A DNA stretch of 37,328 nucleotides from an uncultured Pelagibacteraceae bacterium (GTDB lineage Bacteria > Pseudomonadota > Alphaproteobacteria > Pelagibacterales > Pelagibacteraceae). The stretch lies in contig CACJDV010000009.1 of assembly GCA_902592265.1 (NCBI GenBank), positions 1 to 37,328 on the forward strand. The letters run 5' to 3'. Shown one piece after another: positions 24,784-32,798 of the stretch. Made by a program: the position numbers and the translations under genes. Under the pieces are notes generated by a model. It was not told where the DNA came from. It ran no database searches and saw only the letters and a program-made list of their open reading frames with translations. Numbering within the stretch: position 1 is the first letter of the stretch; the number at the start of each line of letters is the position of its first letter.

Positions 24784-25743
24784 TTACTTTTTTGCAAATA
24801 GATTTGTTAACTCATAAACTATAGTAGCAGCTGCAAGTGATGTTACCTCAGCATGATCATAAGCAGGTGATACCTCAACAACATCTGCAGAGATTAAATT
24901 CATACCAGACAAGCCTCTAATAACATTAACCATTTCTCTAGTGGTCATTCCAGCTATTTCGGGTGTACCAGTTCCAGGTGCAAAAGCAGGATCTAAAACA
25001 TCAATATCAATTGATAAATATAATGGATTATCTCCTACTCTTTTTTTTATTCTTTCAGCAATTTTATCAGTGCCTTCAGTTTGAAACTCATCACAATGAA
25101 TTATCTTAAATCCAAAACTTTCATCATTTTTAAGATCTTCTCTGCTATACAATGGACCTCTAATACCAACATGCATTGAAGCATCATCCATGAATAAATT
25201 TTCTTCACGTGCTCTTCTAAAAGGTGTTCCATGTGTATAAGGCGCACCAAAATAAGTGTCCCAAGTATCAAGATGAGCATCGAAATGAACTAATGCAACT
25301 GGACCATTATTAATTTTATTTACTGCTTTTAATAAAGGAAACGCAATTGTATGGTCTCCACCTAAACTAATTATACCACCAGTTTTTTTAAGAAGATCCA
25401 ATGCTCCTTCCTCAATTTGCTTGATTGCTTCATCTATATTAAATGGGTTACAAGTAATATCACCAGCATCAGCAACTTGTTGAACTTTAAAAGGCTCAAC
25501 ATCATAATTTGGATGATAATTTGTTCTCAAATGTCTTGAAGCTTGTCTAATACTTTGTGGACCAAATCTTGCTCCAGGTCTGTAACTCGTGCCTGCATCA
25601 AATGGTATCCCCACAATTGCAACATCACAATACTCAACATCTCTTAATTCTGGTAGTCTAGCAAAAGTTGATGGGCCAGCAAATCTTGGAACCTTTGTAC
25701 CACTTACTGGTTGAATGGGTTCTTTGCTTCTTTTTTTTTTCAT
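24784..25743 (-). CDS. speB: Agmatinase/ureohydrolase family enzyme
   Basis: A 319-aa ureohydrolase from ATG 25743; a TTG nine codons upstream is in frame but adds no family sequence. The two-manganese site is intact: SLGGDHTIAFP (His131), VHFDAHLDTWD (Asp155, His157, Asp159) and SIDIDVLDPAFAPGTGTPE (two Asp). Members hydrolyse agmatine, guanidinobutyrate or guanidinopropionate, releasing urea. The alphaproteobacterial-style N-terminus and THGTPFRRA loop do not settle which. Coupling to an aldehyde dehydrogenase 20 bp downstream fits agmatine or guanidinobutyrate use. Confidence 0.88.
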   Translation of the reverse strand: MKKKRSKEPIQPVSGTKVPRFAGPSTFARLPELRDVEYCDVAIVGIPFDAGTSYRPGARFGPQSIRQASRHLRTNYHPNYDVEPFKVQQVADAGDITCNPFNIDEAIKQIEEGALDLLKKTGGIISLGGDHTIAFPLLKAVNKINNGPVALVHFDAHLDTWDTYFGAPYTHGTPFRRAREENLFMDDASMHVGIRGPLYSREDLKNDESFGFKIIHCDEFQTEGTDKIAERIKKRVGDNPLYLSIDIDVLDPAFAPGTGTPEIAGMTTREMVNVIRGLSGMNLISADVVEVSPAYDHAEVTSLAAATIVYELTNLFAKK

Positions 25744-25797
25744 CACAAAAACTCTATCACATTCTAACAAATTGGAATATCTTCATTAATACTAATT

Positions 25798-26520
25798 ATG
25801 AAATTATTAAAGCTCATTTTATTGTATTTATTTTTAGTTTATCCAACCCAAGCAGATACAATTTACGAATTAATAAAAATTCCAAACCTGGAGATTTATA
25901 ATCTTAAAACTGAAAACAAATTAAGATACTTGAATGCAAAACAAGCATTTACAATAGGTATTGATAATAATATCAATTGTTTTAAATCATCAAAGCAAGA
26001 CCTAGATAAAAAATATAAGATTATTGAAAAAAATCTTAATAGATATTCTCAGAACTTTTTAAAAAAAATAAATTTAAAATACATTGTTATGTGTGAAGAC
26101 TTATCAATCTCAGGTATCAATACTGCTGGGATACCTGATAATATAATGAAAACTTTAATTGTAGATATAAAATTTAACGATAGATATTTTGAAAGAGTGT
26201 TACATCACGAAGTGTTCCACATAATAAATGATAGTTTCAAAGATATATTTAATGAACAAATTTGGTCTAGTTTTAATCCTAAAGAGTTCAATTATGCAGA
26301 ATGTTCGACATGCACTAAAAAAATAGGATTAGAAACATATTCTAAAACAACTGGTTTTATTACTGAATACTCGCAATCCACCGCATCTGAGGATATGGCT
26401 GAGGTATTTTCTCATTTAATGTATGGAAATTTACCTGAGACCGTAGATCCTATTCTTAAAAAAAAGATAGAATTCATCAAAAAGGGACTCTTAAAAATTG
26501 ATGAAAGTTTTATTTTATGA
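25798..26520 (+). CDS. Predicted secreted zinc metallopeptidase
   Basis: A 240-aa protein with an N-terminal signal peptide (KLILLYLFLVYPTQA, cleavage likely after Ala19). VLHHEVFHIIND contains HExxH (His137, Glu138, His141), and a downstream STASEDMAEVFSHL offers the third ligand Glu (198 or 202), a gluzincin-like arrangement. Cys61, Cys99, Cys169 and Cys172 could form disulfides outside the cytoplasm. I do not recognise a named family. It overlaps the cyclophilin gene by four bases (ATGA), so the two envelope proteins are made together. Confidence 0.75.
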   Translation: MKLLKLILLYLFLVYPTQADTIYELIKIPNLEIYNLKTENKLRYLNAKQAFTIGIDNNINCFKSSKQDLDKKYKIIEKNLNRYSQNFLKKINLKYIVMCEDLSISGINTAGIPDNIMKTLIVDIKFNDRYFERVLHHEVFHIINDSFKDIFNEQIWSSFNPKEFNYAECSTCTKKIGLETYSKTTGFITEYSQSTASEDMAEVFSHLMYGNLPETVDPILKKKIEFIKKGLLKIDESFIL

Positions 26521-27161
26521 TTGAAAAGATAAAAGCATCAAAATCTGAAAAAATAATATTTATATTCGTTGTAATTTTAGGTTTATTTTCAATTACTTCT
26601 TTTGTTTTACTAAAAGATAAATGTTTGTTTGTTAAGAGTTATGATCCAAATAAAATTAATTTTGAAAATCCAAATAACATAGCAGTTCTAAACGTTGAAT
26701 GTGGAAATGTAATTATAGAATTATATCCAGATATATCTCCAAATGGAGTAGAGAGATTTAAGACATTGATTAAATCTAATGCCTATGATGATGTAGCATT
26801 TCATAGGGTCATTAAAGATAAACTTGTACAAGCTGGTGATGTAGAATTTGGAAAAAAAGGAAACATTGATTATGGAAAAATTGGAACTGGAAAATCTGGT
26901 TTAGGTACAATCAAATCTGAAGTTGATAAGGATTTTAATTATACCAAAGGAAGTGTAGGATTAGCTCGATCTTTAAAATATGATACTGAAGACAGCCAAT
27001 TTTTTATAATTCTTCAGGATGAACCTTTGTATGAAGGAGAATACACACCAATAGGAAAAGTAATATTTGGCTTAGAAGCTTTAAAAAAAATTAAACACTT
27101 AAATAAATCTGAATATGTTTTAAGGCCTGACTTTATTAACACTCTTAGATTATTTAATTAA
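26517..27161 (+). CDS. Membrane-anchored cyclophilin-type peptidyl-prolyl isomerase
   Basis: A 214-aa protein with an uncleaved N-terminal helix (residues 13-32, KIIFIFVVILGLFSITSFVL) and a cyclophilin domain from about residue 52. VECGNVIIELYPDISP, YDDVAFHRVIKDKLVQAGDV (catalytic-site Phe-His-Arg), GSVGLARS, EDSQFFIILQDEPLYEGEYT and GKVIFGLEAL follow the family order. It would assist proline isomerisation in periplasmic proteins. The 3' end overlaps the convergent beta-oxidation gene by eight bases. Confidence 0.88.
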   Translation: MIEKIKASKSEKIIFIFVVILGLFSITSFVLLKDKCLFVKSYDPNKINFENPNNIAVLNVECGNVIIELYPDISPNGVERFKTLIKSNAYDDVAFHRVIKDKLVQAGDVEFGKKGNIDYGKIGTGKSGLGTIKSEVDKDFNYTKGSVGLARSLKYDTEDSQFFIILQDEPLYEGEYTPIGKVIFGLEALKKIKHLNKSEYVLRPDFINTLRLFN

Positions 27162-29376
27162 CTAAAGGTTTACCAGTAGCAAGAGTATGTTTAATTCTGT
27201 CTTGAGTTTGTTTAGTTTCGATTAATCTCATAAAAGCATCAAGTTCCAATTTAAACAAATCGTCTTCTGTAATAGTTTTATCTTTTGTAGTTTCACCACC
27301 ACTTAAAACGTGAGCTAATTCTTTTGCTACAGTCAAACCATGATCTAATATAACTTTATCATTGTAAAGTTTTTCTAAAATTTTGTTCATATCATCAATA
27401 ACTGATTTACCAGGTAAATTAAATGTAAGCTCATTTGGTGCTTTAAAGTCCTTGTTTTCATTTAAGATTTTTTTTGACACCTCAAGCAAACTATTTCTAT
27501 TCATAATTCTTTTATTTTCAGGTAATAAGTATTTCAAAGGCTCTGCCTCAACTGGAGACGTAGCTGTTCTACCATAGCCAATTATATCAAATACTTTTAA
27601 AGGTGCATATTTTGGATCCTTCTTAGCCTCTTCAGTATTTAACCATCTAGCTAGCATTTCTTTACATCCGCCTCCAGCTGGAATTAATCCAACAATAGTT
27701 TCTACTAATCCGATTACAATATTTGTATGTGAGGCTACGAAATTACTTTGTACTAAAACTTCAAAACCTCCACCCAAAGTTAAACCTGATGGAGCAGATA
27801 TTACCGGGTATTTAGAATACTTTAGATGTTTGCAAGTTTCTTGAAAATATTTAATAAATTTTTCTATCGATTTAAAATCATTTTTATTTGCAAATTCCAT
27901 TGTATAAGTCAGGTTAACACCAGCAGAAAATTGCATACTCTCATTAATTATTATTAAAGGTTTATCAGTTGCTTTCTTAAGTGCATCCATTGAGTCATAA
28001 TCGAGTGCATTAGCTTTAGTCGTAAACTCAACAATATTAAAATCATTAAATCTATAAATTGCAGCTGAACTATTGCCATCAACACTAGAGGCAGTTTTCT
28101 TGATCTTACCTAAAGTTTCAATTGATGTATATTTTTGCCTTTCACCATAAAAATTTTCATCTTTAGAATTCGACAAATTTTCTAAAAAGTTATTAGCTTT
28201 ATATTCATCAACTTTATCGAAGAAATTTTTAACACCAATTTCTTCTAACATCTCAAAAGGTCCTTTCGCCCAGTTAAATCCAAGTCTCATTGCCTCGTCT
28301 ATGTCATTAAATTCTTTGGTAATCCCAGGTACTAGAGATGAAGCATATTTTATTATCTTGGATAGTACTGACCAAGCATAGTCTCCATACTTATCTTTTC
28401 TATTGATTAGAGCCTTTAAATCTACTTTATCAGACTTAATATCTATTTTTTGACTTGTTGAATACTCACCAGTTTCAAGATTAATAGCTTCCATAATTTT
28501 TCCACTATCTGTCTTCTTCATTCTGTAGAAACCACCTTTGCCTTTTCTGCCAGTATATCCAGTTTCGATTAATTTTTTAACTAAAGGAATTTCTTTAGCA
28601 ACCTCATGGAACTCATCAGATTTTGGAAGTTCTTTGATAAAACTTTTTAAAACATCTGCCATTAAATCTATTCCAATCAAATCATATAATCCAAAAACAC
28701 CTGTTTTAGGTATACCCATAGGTCTTCCAAAGATTGCATCTGCTTCCTCCACAGAAAGTTTCATCTTAAATGCTTCAGTCATTGCAATTTGCATTGCATA
28801 CACACCTACCCTATTTCCTAAAAAACCAGGGGTATCATTACAAACAATTGCTCCTTTACCTAACTCAACTTCACAAAATTCTTTTAATTGATTGATTTTA
28901 TTTAGATCATTGTCTTCATTCTTAACTATTTCTAAAAGACCCATGTATCTAACAGGATTAAAAAAATGAGTGATGCAAAAATCTTTTTTTTGATCTTTAT
29001 TTAAATTTTGAGATAAAACTTTGATTGGGATTGAAGAAGTATTTGAGGAAACTATTGCTCCATCTTTCCTACTTTTAAAAATTTTATCATAAATTTGATG
29101 TTTAATATCAATTCTCTCAACCACTGCCTCGACAATCCAATCAGCATTTTTGACCACATCAAAATCATCAGAAATATTCCCAACTTTAATATTATCAATT
29201 TTGGTTTTATCAATTAATAAAGGTGGTCTTGATTTGTGAATTCGTTCTCTAGCATTTTGACTTATTTCAGTTTTTAAATCTAAAAGTGTGACAGGGATAT
29301 TGGCATTACATAGATGAGCAGCTATACCACTACCCATTGTACCTGATCCAATAACTACTACATTCTTAATTTTCAT
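27154..29376 (-). CDS. Bifunctional 3-hydroxyacyl-CoA dehydrogenase / enoyl-CoA hydratase (dehydrogenase domain first)
   Basis: A 740-aa two-domain enzyme. The N-terminal NAD domain has VVIGSGTMGSGIAAHL, SSNTSSIPI and ITHFFNPVRYMGLLEIV (catalytic His137 and Glu149). The helical dehydrogenase C-domain follows, with NDTPGFLGNRVG and ETGYTGRKGKGGFY. From about residue 430 comes a crotonase domain with LTLGGGFEVLVQ (Glu539) and IGLVETIVGLIPAGGG (Glu559); the 20-residue spacing matches the catalytic Glu pair of crotonases. Domain order is the reverse of FadB/FadJ and like FadN. No thiolase or acyl-CoA dehydrogenase is in the window. It starts 13 bp after the potC stop. Confidence 0.88.
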   Translation of the reverse strand: MKIKNVVVIGSGTMGSGIAAHLCNANIPVTLLDLKTEISQNARERIHKSRPPLLIDKTKIDNIKVGNISDDFDVVKNADWIVEAVVERIDIKHQIYDKIFKSRKDGAIVSSNTSSIPIKVLSQNLNKDQKKDFCITHFFNPVRYMGLLEIVKNEDNDLNKINQLKEFCEVELGKGAIVCNDTPGFLGNRVGVYAMQIAMTEAFKMKLSVEEADAIFGRPMGIPKTGVFGLYDLIGIDLMADVLKSFIKELPKSDEFHEVAKEIPLVKKLIETGYTGRKGKGGFYRMKKTDSGKIMEAINLETGEYSTSQKIDIKSDKVDLKALINRKDKYGDYAWSVLSKIIKYASSLVPGITKEFNDIDEAMRLGFNWAKGPFEMLEEIGVKNFFDKVDEYKANNFLENLSNSKDENFYGERQKYTSIETLGKIKKTASSVDGNSSAAIYRFNDFNIVEFTTKANALDYDSMDALKKATDKPLIIINESMQFSAGVNLTYTMEFANKNDFKSIEKFIKYFQETCKHLKYSKYPVISAPSGLTLGGGFEVLVQSNFVASHTNIVIGLVETIVGLIPAGGGCKEMLARWLNTEEAKKDPKYAPLKVFDIIGYGRTATSPVEAEPLKYLLPENKRIMNRNSLLEVSKKILNENKDFKAPNELTFNLPGKSVIDDMNKILEKLYNDKVILDHGLTVAKELAHVLSGGETTKDKTITEDDLFKLELDAFMRLIETKQTQDRIKHTLATGKPLVN

Positions 29377-29388
29377 TTGATTATTTTA

Positions 29389-30243
29389 CTATCGATTAAT
29401 CCCTCTAAGCCTCTCTGATCGTCTTCTTAAAAGCTCAGCGGTTACTAGTATTAATGTTGATAGTATAATTAAACAAGTCGCAACTGCTAGAATTGTTGGA
29501 CTTAATTGTTCTCTTAAACCTGTCCACATTTGAATTGGAATAGTTGTATTTTCTAATCCTGCTAAAAATAAAACAACAACAACTTCATCAAATGAAGTCA
29601 CAAAAGCAAATAATCCACCTGAAATAACTCCTGGTAATATTAGTGGCAACGTAATTTTCATAAAAGTATTTACTGGATCACTACCTAAACTTGCAGCAGC
29701 TCTAGTTACACTGTGATCAAATCCTGAGAGTGTAGCAGTAACCGTAATAACAACAAAAGGTGTTCCTAAAATAATATGGGCAAGAACAATACCTGTATGG
29801 GTTGCTGCCAAACCAGCTTTTGCCATAAAGAAAAATATTGCAACACCTGAAATAATTAAAGGTACGATCATAGGAGAAATTAAAACAGCCATTATCAAAC
29901 CTTTGTAAGGCATGTGCCTACTACTTAAACCTAAAGCAGCAACTGTTCCTAGTATTACTGAACCTATTGTTGCAAAAATTGCGATAATAAAACTATTCTT
30001 AGCAGCTAATCCCCAAGGATTTTTAGTTCCATAAATCATATCTTTATACCATCTCAAAGAAAAAGCATCTGGATCAAGCCTTTTCATCCCATCAGAGAAA
30101 CTTAAAAATTCTTCTGCGTTAAAAGATAATGGAAAGATTACAAATAAAGGGGCAATTAGAAAAAAGAAAACAGCGGCACAAATTGTTAGATAAATATAAT
30201 GCCAAATTCTATAATGTGGTTCAGTATATTTTGGTAATGCCAT
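29389..30243 (-). CDS. potC: ABC transporter permease, PotC type
   Basis: A 284-aa permease with about six membrane helices. The cytoplasmic coupling loop reads TRAAASLGSDPVNTFMKITL with PLILPGVISGG, the EAA-type motif that docks the ATPase. Size and C-terminal pattern (SFDEVVVVLFLAG) match PotC/YdcV-like permeases for polyamines and related solutes. It lies five bases downstream of potB and completes the importer. The C-terminal tail is basic (LRRRSERLRGINR). Confidence 0.9.
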   Translation of the reverse strand: MALPKYTEPHYRIWHYIYLTICAAVFFFLIAPLFVIFPLSFNAEEFLSFSDGMKRLDPDAFSLRWYKDMIYGTKNPWGLAAKNSFIIAIFATIGSVILGTVAALGLSSRHMPYKGLIMAVLISPMIVPLIISGVAIFFFMAKAGLAATHTGIVLAHIILGTPFVVITVTATLSGFDHSVTRAAASLGSDPVNTFMKITLPLILPGVISGGLFAFVTSFDEVVVVLFLAGLENTTIPIQMWTGLREQLSPTILAVATCLIILSTLILVTAELLRRRSERLRGINR

Positions 30244-30248
30244 CCTAA

Positions 30249-31502
30249 TTATCCTAATTTAATGTTATCAATTCCAACTATTTTGTTATAAAGCCAATAA
30301 ATCACCAGTACTCCACTAAGCAGCATTAGTCCCATTGCAGATGCAAAACTCCAGTCAAGAGTACTTTTCATATGAAAGGCGATCTGGTTACTGATTAAAG
30401 TCCCAGATGCACCACCAACTAAGGCTGGTGTAATGTAATAACCAATCGCCAAAATGAACACTAATAAGCAACCTGCACCAATTCCAGGAATTGTTAGTGG
30501 GAAATAAACTTTCCAAAATGCTACAAACGGTGTACCGCCTAACGATTTTCCAGCTCTCATTAAGCTTGGTGAGATAGTTTTCATTACACTGTATAGCGGA
30601 AGCACCATAAATGGCAGCAAAATTTGTGTCATTGCCACATAACTTCCTGTCTTGTTGTACATCATCTCAGGCCTATTATCGTCAGCTACTAATCCTATTC
30701 CAACAAAGAAATCATTTACGATACCTTGTTGTTGTAACAAAATCATCCAGCTGGCAGTTCTTACAAGTAATGAAGTCCAGAACGGCAACAGTACGCAGAT
30801 CATTAATAAGTTACTATATTTCATTGGCAGAGTAGCTAACAAATGAGCTATTGGATAAGCCATCAAAAAACAAAAGACCGTCACAAAGAATGCAATCTCC
30901 AGAGTTCTTAACCATAATACTCTGTGAATTCTCCTATCTTCTTCAACGCTTACTATTTTCCCTTCCTCATTTACATACATATCCATTCCTTTTAAATATT
31001 TTTGACCTGTAAATTCAGGGGCTCTTCTTTGGATTGCTCTCCAGTACTCAACATCAGCCCATCTTTTATGTACTGACATTATTTGTTCTTTATAATTTCC
31101 CTCTTCAAATGATTTTGATTTTCTTCTTAACTTTTTAATAATACTTTTAAATCCATTTTTCGTATAATTTAACTGTGTAGATAATTTACCTTCACGTTTA
31201 TCTTCAACTAGTTTTATAAAGTCCTCATGAAATGCTGCAAAAACTTCCTCATCTGGCAACTCTTGACCATCCCAGTTTTCCATTGCTTTAAATGTTTTGG
31301 GTAACATTTGTGTTACCATTTTATCATCAACACTTCTGAACAACATGTCACCTATTGGAAAAACATAAGTGATAATTAAAAAAAATAATAAAGGAGCAAC
31401 GAGCAAGAAAGCTTTGATCTTATTCTTTTTTTCCGCTTTTTTTAGACTAACCTCTAAGGGTATTCCGTCTGTAGTTAAGATTTGTTTTGTTTCTGAGCTC
31501 AT
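30249..31502 (-). CDS. potB: ABC transporter permease, PotB type, with large insertion
   Basis: A 417-aa permease, far longer than E. coli PotB (about 280 aa). TM1 is residues 31-50 (AFLLVAPLLFFLIITYVFPI). About 140 charged residues (55-195, with RWADVEYWRAIQRRAPEF and a YVNEEGKIVSVEEDR hairpin) follow before TM2 at about 201-220, and should lie in the periplasm. The core resumes with the EAA-type loop RAGKSLGGTPFVAFWKVYF and PLTIPGIGAG. Its ATG sits eight bases after a terminator hairpin and has no ribosome-binding site, so its expression is probably limited relative to potD. Confidence 0.9.
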   Translation of the reverse strand: MSSETKQILTTDGIPLEVSLKKAEKKNKIKAFLLVAPLLFFLIITYVFPIGDMLFRSVDDKMVTQMLPKTFKAMENWDGQELPDEEVFAAFHEDFIKLVEDKREGKLSTQLNYTKNGFKSIIKKLRRKSKSFEEGNYKEQIMSVHKRWADVEYWRAIQRRAPEFTGQKYLKGMDMYVNEEGKIVSVEEDRRIHRVLWLRTLEIAFFVTVFCFLMAYPIAHLLATLPMKYSNLLMICVLLPFWTSLLVRTASWMILLQQQGIVNDFFVGIGLVADDNRPEMMYNKTGSYVAMTQILLPFMVLPLYSVMKTISPSLMRAGKSLGGTPFVAFWKVYFPLTIPGIGAGCLLVFILAIGYYITPALVGGASGTLISNQIAFHMKSTLDWSFASAMGLMLLSGVLVIYWLYNKIVGIDNIKLG

Positions 31503-31509
31503 AAATAAA

Positions 31510-31535
31510 AAGGGCGGTTATAAATAACCGCCCTT
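31510..31535 (-). terminator. Intrinsic terminator/attenuator between potD and potB
   Basis: Read on the minus strand, AAGGGCGGTTAT pairs with ATAACCGCCCTT (12 complementary bases, two-base gap; 10-11 bp in practice), then TTTTTATTT. It lies after potD and before potB, so most transcripts should stop after the binding-protein gene. Confidence 0.88.
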
Positions 31536-31555
31536 AAATTATAATATATAATTTA
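31535..31555. repeat. AT-rich inverted repeat beside the potD terminator
   Basis: TAAATTATA pairs with TATAATTTA across a three-base spacer (9-bp arms). It lies between the potD stop and the GC-rich terminator hairpin. It may help transcript end formation or protect the potD 3' end; alone it would be weak. Confidence 0.5.
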
Positions 31556-31572
31556 GTTCTTTAAAACTTAAA

Positions 31573-32700
31573 TTATAGACCAGCTTTCATAGCTTCCCAT
31601 TTTTCACCAAGCTCTGTTCCGTTATCAGCCCAGAAAATTGGATCTACTAGGAAGTAGTTTTTAGTGTTAGCCGGTGCAGTTGGCATTTGTGGTACCATGT
31701 TAGTCTTACCATCTTTATACCAAGGCTCACCTTTTTCCATAATACCAATTGAAGATTTTCTCCAAGGAGCATATGCAATGTATTTAGCACTTCCTGCTAA
31801 CATTTCAGAACTAGTCATCATAGCTAAAGCTTTTTTAGCCATACCATTAGAATCGTTTGGTCCACCTTTAACTTGTACGAAATATTCGTAGTCAAGACCT
31901 TGGCCGTCCCAAACTTGTTTGATTGGTGCACCTTCTCCAATTTCTGCATTGAAGAATCTACCATTCCAACCAGTGGCCATTACTACTTCACCTGATACTA
32001 GCAGTTCTGGTGGTTGAGCACCTGCAGACCAAAATACACATCCACCTTTTGGATCTGTACATAATTCTTTGATCTTGTTCATTGCTCTTTCAACACCTTT
32101 TTCTGTTTCTAAAGCTTTGTAGATTTTTGCTCCGCCTTTACCTGGCTTGATACCATCTGCAGCTAAAGCAATCTCTAAATTAGTTAGAGCGCTTTTGTAG
32201 ATAGCTCTTTTTCCAGGGAATTTCTTTGTGTTAAAGAAATCTTTGATAGTCTTTGGAGTACCTTTAACGTTTTCAGTGTTATAAGCGTAGTTCCAAGAAT
32301 ATAAAATATTTCCTACAGCACATTTACTTGGCATTGCAGTAAAGAAATCTTTACTTGCAGGAGTTCCATCTGGAGCTGGTGGGAAGTCTTTGTCAAAATC
32401 AAATTCAACAAATAATCCTTCATCACATCCAGTGATAGTATCCATTGCGAACACGTCCATTATATCCCACGTGATCTTTCCAGCTTCTTTTTGTGCTTTG
32501 ATTTCTGATAAACCACCTGAATAATCAACCCAAGCAATGTTAATGCCTAGTTTTTTAGCAGTCGGATCACCATAACCTAACTTTTGAGACTCAGTATAAG
32601 CCCCACCCCAAGACACTGCAGTTACTGTTGTTGCAAATGCTGAAGTAGTTAGTGAAAGTACAAAAGAAATAGCTAGTAATATTTTACTTAGTTTTTTCAT
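31573..32700 (-). CDS. potD: Periplasmic solute-binding protein, PotD type
   Basis: A 375-aa substrate-binding protein with signal peptide KKLSKILLAISFVLSLTTSAFA, likely cut after Ala23. TAVSWGGAYTESQ opens the mature domain; KKFPGKRAIYKSALTNLEIA, SAGAQPPELLVSGEVVMATG and WNGRFFNAEI are typical of spermidine/putrescine-family binding proteins. Four Cys (in TITGCDEG, MPSKCAV, KELCTDPKGGC) could form two disulfides. The ligand is not decided: the doeA/eutA genes upstream suggest a compatible solute, and the family suggests polyamines. It has its own promoter, a palindrome and a strong GGAGGA ribosome-binding site, consistent with high expression. Confidence 0.9.
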   Translation of the reverse strand: MKKLSKILLAISFVLSLTTSAFATTVTAVSWGGAYTESQKLGYGDPTAKKLGINIAWVDYSGGLSEIKAQKEAGKITWDIMDVFAMDTITGCDEGLFVEFDFDKDFPPAPDGTPASKDFFTAMPSKCAVGNILYSWNYAYNTENVKGTPKTIKDFFNTKKFPGKRAIYKSALTNLEIALAADGIKPGKGGAKIYKALETEKGVERAMNKIKELCTDPKGGCVFWSAGAQPPELLVSGEVVMATGWNGRFFNAEIGEGAPIKQVWDGQGLDYEYFVQVKGGPNDSNGMAKKALAMMTSSEMLAGSAKYIAYAPWRKSSIGIMEKGEPWYKDGKTNMVPQMPTAPANTKNYFLVDPIFWADNGTELGEKWEAMKAGL

Positions 32701-32703
32701 TTT

Positions 32704-32709
32704 TCCTCC
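32704..32709 (-). promoter_or_regulatory. Strong ribosome-binding site of potD (GGAGGA)
   Basis: On the minus strand GGAGGA lies three bases before the potD ATG, directly after the 14-bp palindrome. Together with amt's small partner gene it is one of the best Shine-Dalgarno matches in the window. Confidence 0.75.
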
Positions 32710-32710
32710 G

Positions 32711-32724
32711 TTTAAACGTTTAAA
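32711..32724. promoter_or_regulatory. 14-bp perfect palindrome TTTAAACGTTTAAA, probable operator of potD
   Basis: A perfect palindrome with a central CG sits at the predicted transcription start of potD, between the -10 box and the ribosome-binding site. The AAACGTTT core is reminiscent of LacI-family operators, whose centres are also CG. Position and symmetry favour binding by a dimeric regulator. No regulator gene is adjacent. Confidence 0.55.
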
Positions 32725-32730
32725 AAACTA

Positions 32731-32759
32731 ATTAAAACAACTTCAGGGAAGAGAGTCAA
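32731..32759 (-). promoter_or_regulatory. Sigma-70-type promoter of potD
   Basis: On the minus strand TTGACT (32759-32754) and TTTAAT (32736-32731) are 17 bases apart, matching five of six consensus positions each. The predicted start near 32724 leaves a leader of about 24 bases that contains the palindrome and GGAGGA. Confidence 0.65.
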
Positions 32760-32798
32760 CAACCCTTTTTATCTACTTATTCAATAATTGTGGAATGT

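Noticed and set aside
25744..25770. TTG-initiated nine-codon extension of the agmatinase-family gene
   Set aside because: No ribosome-binding site and no family sequence; ATG 25743 is the better start.
28538..28891. Plus-strand open frame of 117 codons inside the beta-oxidation gene
   Set aside because: Antisense to a strongly conserved coding region; its composition mirrors the opposite strand.
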